From Chromobotia macracanthus (lineage: Eukaryota; Chordata; Actinopteri; Cypriniformes; Botiidae): a stretch of DNA of 64,000 bases. The position numbers were made by a program, and so were the translations under genes. The notes under the pieces were generated by a model. The model was not told the origin of the DNA, searched no databases, and saw only the letters and a list, made by a program, of their open reading frames with translations. This document shows positions 1-13,800 of the stretch, piece by piece (the stretch's first letter is position 1; the number at the start of each line of letters is the position of its first letter). Location of the stretch: positions 1 to 64,000 of the forward strand of contig JAZGTH010000139.1 in assembly GCA_036877525.1 (NCBI GenBank), given 5' to 3'.

Positions 1-3000
1 TTATGCCTTCGATTAGTTGTGTGTTTTATGGTAACTGCAGTTTTTGGAGTGATGGTAACTTTGCAGTTTTTGGAGCGATGTGTTTATGGTAACTTTGCAG
101 TTTTTGGAGCGATGTGTGTATGGTAACTGCAGTTTTTGGAGCGATGTGTTTATGGTAACTGCAGTTTTTGGAGCGATGTGTTTATGGTAACTGCAGTTTT
201 TGGAGTGATGGTAACTTTGCAGTTTTTGGAGCGATGTGTTTATGCTAACTGCAGTTTTTGGAGCGATGTGTTTATGGTAACTTTGCAGTTTTTGGAGTGA
301 TGTATTTATGGTAACTGCAGTTTTTAGGAGCGATGTGTTTATGGTAACTGCAGTTTTTGGAGCGATGTGTTAATGATAATTGCAGTTTTTGGAGCGATTT
401 GTTTATGGTAACTGCAGTTTTTGGAGCGATGTGTTTATGGTAACTGCAGTTTTTGGAGCGATGTGTTTATGATAATTGCAGTTTTTGGAGCGATTTGTTT
501 ATGGTAACTGCAGTTTTTGGAGTGATGGTAACTTTGCAGTTTTTGGAGCGATGTGTTTATGGTAACTGCAGTTTTTGGAGCGATGTGTTTATGGTAACTG
601 CAGTTTTTGGAGCGATGTGTTTATGGTAACTTTGCAGTTTTTGGAGCGATGTGTTTATGGTAACTGCAGTTTTTGGAGCGATGTGTTTATGGTAACTGCA
701 GTTTTTGGAGCGATGTGTTTATGGTAACTGCAGTTTTTGGAGCGATGTGTTTATGGTAACTGCAGTTTTTGGAGCGATGTGTTTATGATAACTGCAGTTT
801 TTGGAGCGATGTGTTTATGATAATTGCAGTTTTTGGAGCGATTTGTTTATGGTAACTGCAGTTTTTGGAGTGATGGTAACTTTGCAGTTTTTGGAGCGAT
901 GTGTTTATGGTAACTGCAGTTTTTGGACGTGTTTATGGTAACTTGCAGTTTTTGGAGCGATGTGTTTATGGTAACTTGCAGTTTTTGGAGCGATGTGTTT
1001 ATGGTAACTGCAGTTTTTGGAGCGATGTGTTTATGGTAACTGCAGTTTTTGGAGATGTGTTTATGGTAACTGCAGTTTTTGGAGTGATGGTAGTTTGCAT
1101 TTTTGGAGCGATGTGTTTATGCTAACTGCAGTTTTTGGAGCGATGTGTTTATGGTAACTTTGCAGTTTTTGGAGTGATGTATTTATGGTAACTGCAGTTT
1201 TTGGAGCGATGTGTTTATGGTAACTGCAGTTTTTGGAGCGATGTGTTTATGGTAACTGCAGTTTTTGGAGCGATGTGTTTATGGTAACTGCAGTTTTTGG
1301 AGCGATGTGTTTATGGTAACTGCAGTTTTTGGAGCGATGTGTTTATGGTAACTGCAGTTTTTGGAGCGATTTGTTTATGGTAACTGCAGTTTTTGGGAGT
1401 GTATGGTAACTGCAGTTTTTGGAGCGATGTGTTTATGGTAACTGCAGTTTTGGAGCGATGTGTTTATGGTAACTTGCAGTTTTTGGAGCGATGTGTTTAT
1501 GGTAACATTGCAGTTTTGGAGCGATGTGTTTATGGTAACTTTGCAGTTTTTGGAGCGATGTGTTTATGGTAACTGCAGTTTTTGGAGCGATGTGTTTATG
1601 GTAACTGCAGTTTTTGGAGCGATGTGTTTATGGTAACTTTGCAGTTTTTGGAGCGATGTGTTTATGGTAACTGCAGTTTTTGGAGCGATGTGTTTATGGT
1701 AACTGCAGTTTTTGGAGCGATGTGTTTATGGTAGCTCTGCAGTTTTTGGAGTGATGTGTTTATGATAACTGCAGTTTTTGGAGCGATGTGTTTATGGTAA
1801 TTGCAGTTTTTGGAGCGATTTGTTTATGGTAACTGCAGTTTTTGGAGCGATGGTTAGGTTTGCAGTTTTTGGAGCGATGTGTTTATGGTAACTGCAGTTT
1901 TTGGAGCGATGTGTTTATGGTAACTTTGCAGTTTTTGGAGCGATGTGTTTATGGTAACTGCAGTTTTTGGAGCGATATGTGTATGGTAACTGCAGTTTTC
2001 GGAGCGATGTGTTTATGGTAACTGCAGTTTTTGGAGCGATGTGTTTATGGTAACTGCAGTTTTTGGAGCGATGTGTTTATGGTAACTGCAGTTTTTGGAG
2101 CGATGTGTTTATGGTAACTGCAGTTTTTGGAGCGATGTGTTTATGGTAACTGCAGTTTTTGGAGCGATGTGTTTATGGTAACTGCAGTTTTTGGAGGTGA
2201 TGGTAACTTTGCAGTTTTTGGAGCGATGTGTTTATGGTAACTGCAGTTTTTGGAGTGTTTATGGTAACTTTGCAGTTTTTGGAGCGATGTGTTTATGGTA
2301 ACTTTGCAGTTTTTGGAGCGATGTGTTTATGGTAACTGCAGTTTTTGGAGCGATGTGTTTATGGTAACTGCAGTTTTTGGAGCGATGTGTTTATGGTAAC
2401 TGCAGTTTTTGGAGCGATGTGTTTATGGTAACTGCAGTTTTTGGAGTGATGTGTTTATGGTAACTGCAGTTTTTGGAGCGATGTGTTTATGGTAACTGCA
2501 GTTTTTGGAGCGATTTGTTTATGGTAACTGCAGTTTTTGGACGAGTGTTTATGGTAACTTTGCAGTTTTTGGAGCGATGTGTTTATGGTAACTGCAGTTT
2601 TTGGAGCGATGTGTTTATGGTAACTGCAGTTTTTGGAGCGATGTGTTTATGGTAACTGCAGTTTTTGGAGCGATGTGTTTATGGTAACTGCAGTTTTTGG
2701 AGCGATGTGTTTATGGTAACTTTGCAGTTTTTGGAGCGATGTGTTTATGGTAACTGCAGTTTTTGGGCGATGTGTTTATGGTAACTTTGCAGTTTTTGGA
2801 GCGATGTGTTTATGGTAACTGCAGTTTTTGGAGCGATGTGTTTATGGTAACTGCAGTTTTTGGAGCGATGTGTTTATGGTAACTTGCAGTTTTTGGAGCG
2901 ATGTGTTTATGGTAACTGCAGTTTTTGAAGCGATGTGTTTATGGTAACTGCAGTTTTTGGAGCGATGTGTTTATGGTAACTGCAGTTTTTGGAGCGATGT

Positions 3001-4197
3001 GTTTATGATAACTGCAGTTTTTGGAGCGATGTGTTTATGGTAACTGCAGTTTTTGGAGCGATGTGTTTATGATAACTGCAGTTTTTGGAGCGATGTGTTT
3101 ATGGTAACTGCAGTTTTTGGAGTGATGGTAACTTTGCAGTTTTTGGAGCGATGTGTTTATGGTAACTGCAGTTTTTGGAGTGATGGTAACTTTGCAGTTT
3201 TTGGAGCGATGTGTTTATGGTAACTTTGCAGTTTTTGGAGCGATGTGTGTATGGTAACTGCAGTTTTTGGAGCGATGTGTTTATGGTAACTGCAGTTTTT
3301 GGAGAGATGTGTTTATGGTAACTGCAGTTTTTGGAGTGATGGTAACTTTGCAGTTTTTGGAGCGATGTGTTTATGGTAACTGCAGTTTTTGGAGCGATGT
3401 GTTTATGGTAACTTTGCAGTTTTTGGAGCGATGTGTTTATGGTAACTGCAGTTTTTGGAGCGATGTGTTTATGGTAACTGCAGTTTTTGGAGCGATGTGT
3501 TTATGATAATTGCAGTTTTTGGAGCGATTTGTTTATGGTAACTGCAGTTTTTGGAGCGATGTGTTTATGGTAACTGCAGTTTTTGGAGCGATGTGTTTAT
3601 GATAATTGCAGTTTTTGGAGCGATTTGTTTATGGTAACTGCAGTTTTTGGAGTGATGGTAACTTTGCAGTTTTTGGAGCGATGTGTTTATGGTAACTGCA
3701 GTTTTTGGAGCGATGTGTTTATGGTAACTGCAGTTTTTGGAGCGATGTGTTTATGGTAACTTTGCAGTTTTTGGAGCCATGTGTTTATGGTAACTTTGCA
3801 GTTTTTGGAGCGATGTGTTTATGGTAACTGCAGTTTTTGGAGCGATGTGTTTATGTTAACTTTGCAGTTTTTGGAGCGATGTGTTTATGGTAACTTTGCA
3901 GTTTTTGGAGCGATGTGTTTATGGTAACTGCAGTTTTTGGAGCGATGTGTTTATGGTAGCTCTGCAGTTTTTGGAGTGATGGTAACTTTGCAGTTTTTGG
4001 AGTGATGTGTTTATGATAACTGCAGTTTTTGGAGCGATGTGTTTATGGTAATTGCAGTTTTTGGAGCGATTTGTTTATGGTAACTGCAGTTTTTGGAGTG
4101 ATGGTAACTTTGCAGTTTTTGGAGCGATGTGTTTATGGTAACTGCAGTTTTTGGAGCGATGTGTTTATGGTAACTTTGCAGTTTTTGGAGCGATGTG

Positions 4198-4448
4198 TTT
4201 ATGGTAACTGCAGTTTTTGGAGCGATGTGTTCATGGTAACTGCAGTTTTTGGAGCGATGTGTTTATGGTAACTGCAGATTTTGGAGCGATGTGTTTATGG
4301 TAACTGCAGTTTTTGGAGCGATGTGTTTATGGTAGCTCTGCAGTTTTTGGAGCGATGTGTTTATGATAACTGCAGTTTTTGGAGCGATGTGTTTATGATA
4401 ATTGCAGTTTTTGGAGCGATTTGTTTATGGTAACTGCAGTTTTTGGAG
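4198..4448. repeat. Higher-order block within the array, copy A
   Basis: This stretch of about 251 bp appears base-for-base identical to 7520-7770, 3322 bp downstream. Both copies carry the same ordered rare variants: GTTCATGG, CTGCAGATTTTGG, GGTAGCTCTGCAG, GATAACTGCAG, GATAATTGCAG and then GATTTG. A shared order of rare variants points to duplication of a multi-unit block and not to independent mutation. Confidence 0.8.
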
Positions 4449-5799
4449 TGATGGTAACTTTGCAGTTTTTGGAGCGATGTGTTTATGGTAACTGCAGTTT
4501 TTGGAGTGATGGTAACTTTGCAGTTTTTGGAGCGATGTGTTTATGGTAACTTTGCAGTTTTTGGAGCGATGTGTGTATGGTAACTGCAGTTTTTGGAGCG
4601 ATGTGTTTATGGTAACTGCAGTTTTTGGAGCAATGTGTTTATGGTAACTGCAGTTTTTGGAGAGATGTGTTTATGGTAACTGCAGTTTTTGGAGTGATGG
4701 TTTAGGTACTGCAGTTTTTGGAGCGATGTGTTTATGGTAACTGCAGTTTTGGGCGATGTTTATGGTAACTTTGCAGTTTTTGGAGCGATGTGTTTATGGT
4801 AACTGCAGTTTTTGGTGCGATGTGTTTATGGTAACTTTGCAGTTTTGGAGTGATGTGTTTATGGTAATTGCAGTTTTTGGAGCGATTTGTTTATGGTATC
4901 TGCAGTTTCTGGAGTGATGGTAATTTGCAGTTTTTGGAGCGATGTGTTTATGGTAACTGCAGTTTTTGGAGCGATTTGTTTATGGTAACTGCAGTTTTTG
5001 GAGTGATGGTAACTTTGCAGTTTTTGGAGCGATGTGTTTATGCTAACTGCAGTTTTTGGAGCGATGTGTTTATGGTAACTTTGCAGTTTTTGGAGTGATG
5101 TATTTATGGTAACTGCAGTTTTTGGAGCGATGTGTTTATGGTAACTGCAGTTTTTGGAGCGATGTGTTTATGGTAATTGCAGTTTTTGGAGCGATTTGTT
5201 TATGGTAACTGCAGTTTTTGGAGCGATGTGTTTATGGTAACTGCAGTTTTTGGAGCGATGTGTTTATGATAATTGCAGTTTTTGGAGCGATTTGTTTATG
5301 GTAACTGCAGTTTCTGGAGTGATGGTAACTTTGCAGTTTTTGGAGCGATGTGTTTATGGTAACTGCAGTTTTTGGAGCGATGTGTTTATGGTAACTGCAG
5401 TTTTTGGAGCGATGTGTTTATGGTAACTGCAGTTTTTGGAGCGATGTGTTTATGGTAACTGCAGTTTTTGGAGCGATGTGTTTATGGTAACTTTGCAGTT
5501 TTTGGAGCCATGTGTTTATGGTAACTTTGCAGTTTTTGGAGCGATGTGTTTATGGTAGCTCTGCAGTTTTTGGAGTGATGTGTGTATGGTAACTGCAGTT
5601 TTTGGAGCAATGTGTTTATGGTAACTTTGCAGTTTTTGGAGCGATGTGTTTATGGTAACTGCAGTTTTTGGAGCGATGTGTTTATGGTAACTGCAGTTTT
5701 TGGAGAGATGTGTTTATGGTAACTGCAGTTTTTGGAGTGATGGTAACTTTGCAGTTTTTGGAGCGATGTGTTTATGCTAACTGCAGTTTTTGGAGCGAT

Positions 5800-5822
5800 T
5801 TTTTATGTTTTTGGAGCGAAGT
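5800..5822. repeat. Scrambled junction in the array
   Basis: The 32-bp register is broken here: a truncated unit (GATTTTTTATG) runs into TTTTTGGAGCGAAG without the CTGCAG segment. Regular units lie on both sides, which suggests an unequal-exchange or slippage join. Confidence 0.7.
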
Positions 5823-7519
5823 TTTTGGAGCGATGTGTTTATGGTAGCTCTGCAGTTTTTGGAGTGATGTGTGTATGGTAACTGCAGTTTTTGGAGCAAT
5901 GTGTTTATGGTAACTTTGCAGTTTTTGGAGCGATGTGTTTATGGTAACTGCAGTTTTTGGAGCGATGTGTTTATGGTAACTGCAGTTTTTGGAGCGATGT
6001 GTTTATGGTAACTGCAGTTTTTGGAGCGATGTGTTTATGGCAACTGCAGTTTTTGGAGCCATGTGTTTATGGTAACTTTGCAGTTTTTGGAGCGATGTGT
6101 TTATGGTAACTGCAGTTTTTGGAGCGATGTGTTTATGGTAGCTCTGCAGTTTTTGGAGCGATGTGTTTATGCTAACTGCAGTTTTTGGAGCGATGTGTTT
6201 ATGATAACTGCAGTTTTTGGAGTGATGTATTTATGGTAACTGCAGTTTTTGGAGCGATGTGTTTATGGTAACTGCAGTTTTTGGAGCGATGTGTTTATGG
6301 TAACTGCAGTTTTTGGAGCGATGTGTTTATGGTAACTGCAGTTTTTGGAGCGATGTGTTTATGGTAACTGCAGTTTTTGGAGCGATGTGTTTATGGTAAC
6401 TGCAGTTTTTGGAGCGATGTGTTTATGGTAGCTCTGCAGTTTTTGGAGCGATGTGTTTATGGTAATTGCAGTTTTTGGAGCGATTTGTTTATGGTATCTG
6501 CAGTTTCTGGAGTGATGGTAATTTGCAGTTTTTGGAGCGATGTGTTTATGATAACTGCAGTTTTTGGAGCGATGTGTTTATGATAATTGCAGTTTTTGGA
6601 GCGATTTGTTTATGGTAACTGCAGTTTTTGGAGCGATTTGTTTATGGTAACTGCAGTTTTTGGAGTGATGGTAACTTTGCAGTTTTTGGAGCGATGTGTT
6701 TATGCTAACTGCAGTTTTTGGAGCGATGTGTTTATGGTAACTTTGCAGTTTTTGGAGTGATGTATTTATGGTAACTGCAGTTTTTGGAGCGATGTGTTTA
6801 TGGTAACTGCAGTTTTTGGAGCGATGTGTTTATGATAATTGCAGTTTTTGGAGCGATTTGTTTATGGTAACTGCAGTTTTTGGAGCGATGTGTTTATGGT
6901 AACTGCAGTTTTTGGAGCGATGTGTTTATGATAATTGCAGTTTTTGGAGCGATTTGTTTATGGTAACTGCAGTTTTTGGAGTGATGGTAACTTTGCAGTT
7001 TTTGGAGCGATGTGTTTATGGTAACTGCAGTTTTTGGAGCCATGTGTTTATGGTAACTTTGCAGTTTTTGGAGCGATGTGTTTATGGTAACTGCAGTTTT
7101 TGGAGATGTGTTTATGGTAACTGCAGTTTTGGTGATGTGTTTATGGTAACTGCAGTTTTTGGAGCGATGTGTTTATGGTAACTTTGCAGTTTTTGGAGCG
7201 ATGTGTTTATGGTAACTTTGCAGTTTTTGGAGCGATGTGTTTATGGTAACTGCAGTTTTTGGAGCGATGTGTTTATGGTAGCTCTGCAGTTTTTGGAGTG
7301 ATGGTAACTTTGCAGTTTTTGGAGTGATGTGTTTATGATTACTGCAGTTTTTGGAGCGATGTGTTTATGATAATTGCAGTTTTTGGAGCGATTTGTTTAT
7401 GGTAACTGCAGTTTTTGGAGTGATGGTAACTTTGCAGTTTTTGGAGCGATGTGTTTATGCTAACTGCAGTTTTTGGAGCGATGTGTTTATGGTAACTTTG
7501 CAGTTTTTGGAGTGATGTA

Positions 7520-7770
7520 TTTATGGTAACTGCAGTTTTTGGAGCGATGTGTTCATGGTAACTGCAGTTTTTGGAGCGATGTGTTTATGGTAACTGCAGA
7601 TTTTGGAGCGATGTGTTTATGGTAACTGCAGTTTTTGGAGCGATGTGTTTATGGTAGCTCTGCAGTTTTTGGAGCGATGTGTTTATGATAACTGCAGTTT
7701 TTGGAGCGATGTGTTTATGATAATTGCAGTTTTTGGAGCGATTTGTTTATGGTAACTGCAGTTTTTGGAG
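7520..7770. repeat. Higher-order block within the array, copy B
   Basis: This is the partner of 4198-4448, with the same order of rare unit variants. It differs from copy A just outside the block: the base before it is A here (GATGTATTT) and G in copy A, and the base after it is C here and T in copy A. That sets clear edges for the duplicated tract. Confidence 0.8.
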
Positions 7771-10700
7771 CGATGTGTTTATGGTAACTTTGCAGTTTTT
7801 GGAGCGATGTGTTTATGGTAACTGCAGTTTTTGGAGTGATGGTAACTTTGCAGTTTTTGGAGCGATGTGTTTATGGTAACTGCAGTTTTTGGAGCGATGT
7901 GTTTATGGTAACTGCAGTTTTTGGAGCGATGTGTTAATGATAATTGCAGTTTTTGGAGCGATTTGTTTATGGTAACTGCAGTTTTTGGAGCGATGTGTTT
8001 ATGGTAACTGCAGTTTTTGGAGCGATGTGTTTATGATAATTGCAGTTTTTGGAGCGATTTGTTTATGGTAACTGCAGTTTTTGGAGTGATGGTAACTTTG
8101 CAGTTTTTGGAGCGATGTGTTTATGGTAACTGCAGTTTTTGGAGCGATGTGTTTATGGTAACTTTGCAGTTTTTGGAGCCATGTGTTTATGGTAACTTTG
8201 CAGTTTTTGGAGCGATGTGTTTATGGTAACTGCAGTTTTTGGAGCGATGTGTTTATGGTAGCTCTGCAGTTTTTGGAGTGATGTGTGTATGGTAACTGCA
8301 GTTTTTGGAGCAATGTGTTTATGGTAACTTTGCAGTTTTTGGAGCGATGTGTTTATGGTAACTTTGCAGTTTTTGGAGCGATGTGTTTATGGTAACTGCA
8401 GTTTTTGGAGCGATGTGTTTATGGTAGCTCTGCAGTTTTTGGAGTGATGGTAACTTTGCAGTTTTTGGAGTGATGTGTTTATGATTACAGCAGTTTTTGG
8501 AGCGATGTGTTTATGATAATTGCAGTTTTTGGAGCGATTTGTTTATGGTAACTGCAGTTTTTGGAGTGATGGTAACTTTGCAGTTTTTGGAGCGATGTGT
8601 TTATGCTAACTGCAGTTTTTGGAGCGATGTGTTTATGGTAACGCAGTTTTTGGAGTGATGTGTTTATGGTAACTGCAGTTTTTGGAGCGATGTGTTTATG
8701 GTAACTGCAGTTTTTGGAGCGATGTGTTTATGGTAACTGCAGTTTTTGGAGCGATGTGTTTATGGTAACTGCAGTTTTTGGAGCGATGTGTTTATGGTAG
8801 CTCTGCAGTTTTTGGAGCGATGTGTTTATGGTAACTGCAGTTTTTGGAGCGATGTGTTTATGATAATTGCAGTTTTTGGAGCGATTTGTTTATGGTAACT
8901 GCAGTTTTTGGAGTGATGGTAACTTTGCAGTTTTTGGGCGATGTTTTTGGTAACTGCAGGTTTTTGATGGTAACTTTGCAGTTTTTGGAGCGATGTGTTT
9001 ATGGTAACTTTGCAGTTTTTGGAGCGATGTGTGTATGGTAACTGCAGTTTTTGGAGCAATGTGTTTATGGTAACTGCAGTTTTTGGAGCGATGTGTTTAT
9101 GGTAACTGCAGTTTTTGGAGAGATGTGTTTATGGTAACTGCAGTTTTTGGAGTGATGGTAACTTTGCAGTTTTTGGAGCGATGTGTTTATGGTAACTGCA
9201 GTTTTTGGAATGATGGTAACTTTGCAGTTTTTGGAGCGATGTGTTTATGGTAACTGCAGTTTTTGGTGCGATGTGTTTATGGTAACTTTGCAGTTTTGGA
9301 GCGATGTGTTTATGGTAACTTTGCAGTTTTTGGAGCGATGTGTGTATGGTAACTGCAGTTTTTGGAGCGATGTTTTTATGGTAACTGCAGGTTTTGTTGC
9401 GATGTGTTTATGGCAACTGCAGTTTTTGGAGCGATGTGTTTATGGTAGCTCTGCAGTTTTTGGAGTGATGTGTTTATGGTAATTGCAGTTTTTGGAGCGA
9501 TTTGTTTATGGTAACTGCAGTTTCTGGAGTGATGGTAATTTGCAGTTTTTGGAGCGATGTGTTTATGATAACTGCAGTTTTTGGAGCGATGTGTTTATGA
9601 TAATTGCAGTTTTTGGAGCGATTTGTTTATGGTAACTGCAGTTTTTGGAGTGATGGTAACTTTGCAGTTTTTGGAGCGATGTGTTTATGCTAACTGCAGT
9701 TTTTGGAGCGATGTGTTTATGATAATTGCAGTTTTTGGAGCGATTTGTTTATGGTAACTGCAGTTTTTGGAGCGATTTGTTTATGGTAACTGCAGTTTTT
9801 GGAGTGATGTATTTATGGTAACTGCAGTTTTTGGAGCGATGTGTTTATGGTAACTGCAGTTTTTGGAGCGATGTGTTTATGATAATTGCAGTTTTTGGAG
9901 CGATTTGTTTATGGTAACTACAGTTTCTGGAGTGATGGTAACTTTGCAGTTTTTGGAGTGATGTATTTATGGTAACTGCAGTTTTTGGAGCGATGTGTTC
10001 ATGGTAACTGCAGTTTTTGGAGCGATGTGTTTATGGTAACTGCAGTTTTTGGAGCGATGTGTTTATGGTAACTGCAGTTTTTGGAGCGATGTGTTTATGG
10101 TAACTGCAGTTTTTGGAGCGATGTGTTTATGGTAACTGCAGTTTTTGGAGCGATGTGTTTATTTATGGTAACTGCAGTTTTTGGAGCGATGTGTTTATGG
10201 TAACTGCAGTTTTTGGAGCGATGTGTTTATGGTAACTGCAGTTTTTGGAGCGATGTGTTTATGGTAACTTTGCAGTTTTTGGAGCGATGTGTTTATGGTA
10301 ACTTTGCAGTTTTTGGAGCGATGTGTTTATGGTAACTGCAGTTTTTGGAGCGATGTGTTTATGGTAACTGCAGTTTTTGGAGCGATGTGTTTATGGTAAC
10401 TGCAGTTTTTGGAGTGATGGTAACTTTGCAGTTTTTGGAGCGATGTGTTTATGATAACTGCAGTTTTTGGAGCGATGTGTTTATGATAATTGCAGTTTTT
10501 GGAGCGATGTGTTTATGATAACTGCAGTTTTTGGAGCGATGTGTTTATGATAACTGCAGTTTTTGGAGCGATGTGTTTATGGTAACTGCAGTTTTTGGAG
10601 CGATGTGTTTATGGTAACTGCAGTTTTTGGAGCGATGTGTTTATGGTAACTTTGCAGTTTTTGGAGCGATGTGTTTATGGTAACTTGCAGTTTTTGGAGC

Positions 10701-10830
10701 GATGTGTTTATGGTAACTGCAGTTTTTGGAGCGATGTGTTTATGGTAACTGCAGTTTTTGGAGCGATGTGTTTATGGTAACTGCAGTTTTTGGAGCGATG
10801 TGTTTATGGTAACTGCAGTTTTTGGAGCGA

Positions 10831-10862
10831 TGTGTTTTATATGTGTTTATGGCAACTAACTG
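10831..10862. repeat. Scrambled junction in the array
   Basis: The register is lost: GTGTTTTATATGTGTTT is followed by GGCAACTAACTGCAG, in which the AACT block is duplicated. Regular units flank it. Confidence 0.7.
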
Positions 10863-13800
10863 CAGTTTTTGGAGCGATGTGTTTATGGTAACTGCAGTTT
10901 TTGGAGCGATGTGTTTATGGTAACTGCAGTTTTTGGAGCGATGTGTTTATGGTAACTGCAGTTTTTGGAGCGATGTGTTTATGGTAACTGCAGTTTTTGG
11001 TGCGATGTGTTTATGGTAACTGCAGTTTTTGGAGCGATGTGTTTATGGTAACTGCAGTTTTTGGAGCGATGTGTTTATGGTAACTTGCAGTTTTTGGAGC
11101 GATGTGTTTATGGTAACTGCAGTTTTTGGAGTGATGTGTTTATGGTAACTGCAGTTTTTGGAGCGATGTGTTTATGGTAACTGCAGTTTTTGGAGCGATG
11201 TGTTTATGGTAACTGCAGTTTTTGGAGTGATGGTAACTTTGCAGTTTTTGGAGCGATGTGTTTATGGTAACTGCAGTTTTTGGAGCGATGTGTTTATGGT
11301 AACTGCAGTTTTTGGAGCGATGTGTTTATGGTAACTGCAGTTTTTGGAGCGATGTGTTTATGGTAACTGCAGTTTTTGGAGCGATGTGTTTATGGTAACT
11401 TTGCAGTTTTTGGAGCGATGTGTTTATGGTAACTGCAGTTTTTGGAGCGATGTGTTTATGGTAACTGCAGTTTTTGGAGCGATGTGTTTATGGTAACTGC
11501 AGTTTTTGGAGCGATGTGTTTATGGTAACTGCAGTTTTTGGAGCGATGTGTTTATGGTAACTGCAGTTTTTGGAGCGATGTGTTTATGGTAACTTGCAGT
11601 TTTTGGAGCGATGTGTTTATGGTAACTTTGCAGTTTTTGGAGCGATGTGTTTATGGTAACTGCAGTTTTTGGAGCGATGTGTTTATGGTAACTGCAGTTT
11701 TTGGAGCGATGTGTTTATGGTAACTGCAGTTTTTGGAGCGATGTGTTTATGGTAACTGCAGTTTTTGGAGCGATGTGTTTATGGTAACTGCAGTTTTTGG
11801 CGATGTGTTTATGGTAACTGCAGTTTTTGGAGCGATGTGTTTATGGTAACTGCAGTTTTTGGAGCGATGTGTTTATGGTAACTGCAGTTTTTGGAGCGAT
11901 GTGTTTATGGTAACTGCAGTTTTTGGAGCGATGTGTTTATGGTAACTGCAGTTTTTGGAGCGATGTGTTTATGGTAACTGCAGTTTTTGGAGCGATGTGT
12001 TTATGGTAACTGCAGTTTTTGGAGCGATGTGTTTATGGTAACTGCAGTTTTTGGAGCATGTGTTTATGGTAACTTTGCAGTTTTTGGAGCGATGTGTTTA
12101 TGGTAACTGCAGTTTTTGGAGCGATGTGTTTATGGTAATTGCAGTTTTTGGAGCGATGTGTTTATGGTAACTGCAGTTTTTGGAGCGATTTGTTTATGGT
12201 AACTGCAGTTTTGTGGGGGTGATGGTAACTTTGCAGTTTTTGGAGCGATGTGTTTATGGTAACTGCAGTTTTTGGAGCGATGTGTTTATGGTAACTTTGC
12301 AGTTTTTGGAGTGATGTGTTTATGGTAACTGCAGTTTTTGGAGCGATGTGTTTATGGTAACTGCAGTTTTTGGAGCGATGTGTTTATGATAATTGCAGTT
12401 TTTGGAGCGATTTGTTTATGGTAACTGCAGTTTTTGGAGCGATGTGTTTATGGTAACTGCAGTTTTTGGAGCGATGTGTTTATGGTAACTGCAGTTTTTG
12501 GAGCGATGTGTTTATGGTAACTGCAGTTTTTGGAGCGATGTGTTTATGGTAACTTGCAGTTTTTGGAGCGATGTGTTTATGGTAACTGCAGTTTTTGGAG
12601 CGATGTGTTTATGGTAACTTTGCAGTTTTTGGAGCGATGTGTTTATGGTAACTGCAGTTTTTGGAGCGATGTGTTTATGGTAACTGCAGTTTTTGGAGCG
12701 ATGTGTTTATGGTAACTGCAGTTTTTGGAGCGATGTGTTTATGGTAACTTGCAGTTTTTGGAGCGATGTGTTTATGGTAACTGCAGTTTTTGGAGCGATT
12801 TTTGCAGTTTTTGGAGCGATGTGTTTATGATAACTGCAGTTTTTGGAGCGATGTGTTTATGCTAACTGCAGTTTTTGGAGCGATGTGTTTATGGTAACTT
12901 TGCAGTTTTTGGAGTGATGTATTTATGGTAACTGCAGTTTTTGGAGCGATGTGTTTATGATAATTGCAGTTTTTGGAGCGATTTGTTTATGGTAACTGCA
13001 GTTTCTGGAGTGATGGTTAGCTAATTGCAGTTTTTGGAGCGATGTGTTTATGGTAACTGCAGTTTTTGGAGCGATGTGTTTATGGTAACTTTGCAGTTTT
13101 TGGAGCGATGTGTTTATGGTAACTGCAGTTTTTGGAGCGATGTGTTTATGGTAACTGCAGTTTTTGGAGCGATGTGTTTATGGTAACTTTGCAGTTTTTG
13201 GAGCGATGTGTTTATGGTAACTGCAGTTTTTGGAGCGATGTGTTTATGGTAACTGCAGTTTTTGAAGCGATGTGTTTATGGTAACCGCAGTTTTTGGAGC
13301 GATGTGTTTATGGTAACTGCAGTTTTTGGAGCGATGTGTTTATGGTAACTGCAGTTTTTGAAACGATGTGTTTATGGTAACTTTGCAGTTTTTGGAGCGA
13401 TGTGTTTATGGTAACTGCAGTTTTTGGAGCGATGTGTTTATGGTAACTTTGCAGTTTTTGGAGCGATGTGTTTATGGTAACTGCAGTTTTTGGAGCGATG
13501 TGTTTATGGTAACTGCAGTTTTTGGAGCGATGTGTTTATGGTAATTGCAGTTTTTGGAGCGATTTGTTTATGGTAACTGCAGTTTTTGGAGCGATGTGTT
13601 TATGGTAACTGCAGTTTTTGGAGCGATGTGTTTATGGTAATTGCAGTTTTTGGAGCGATGTGTTTATGGTAACTGCAGTTTCTGGAGTGATGGTAACTTT
13701 GCAGTTTTTGGAGCGATGTGTTTATGCTAACTGCAGTTTTTGAGCGATGTGTTTATGGTAACTTTGCAGTTTTTGGAGCGATGTGTTTATGGTAACTGCA

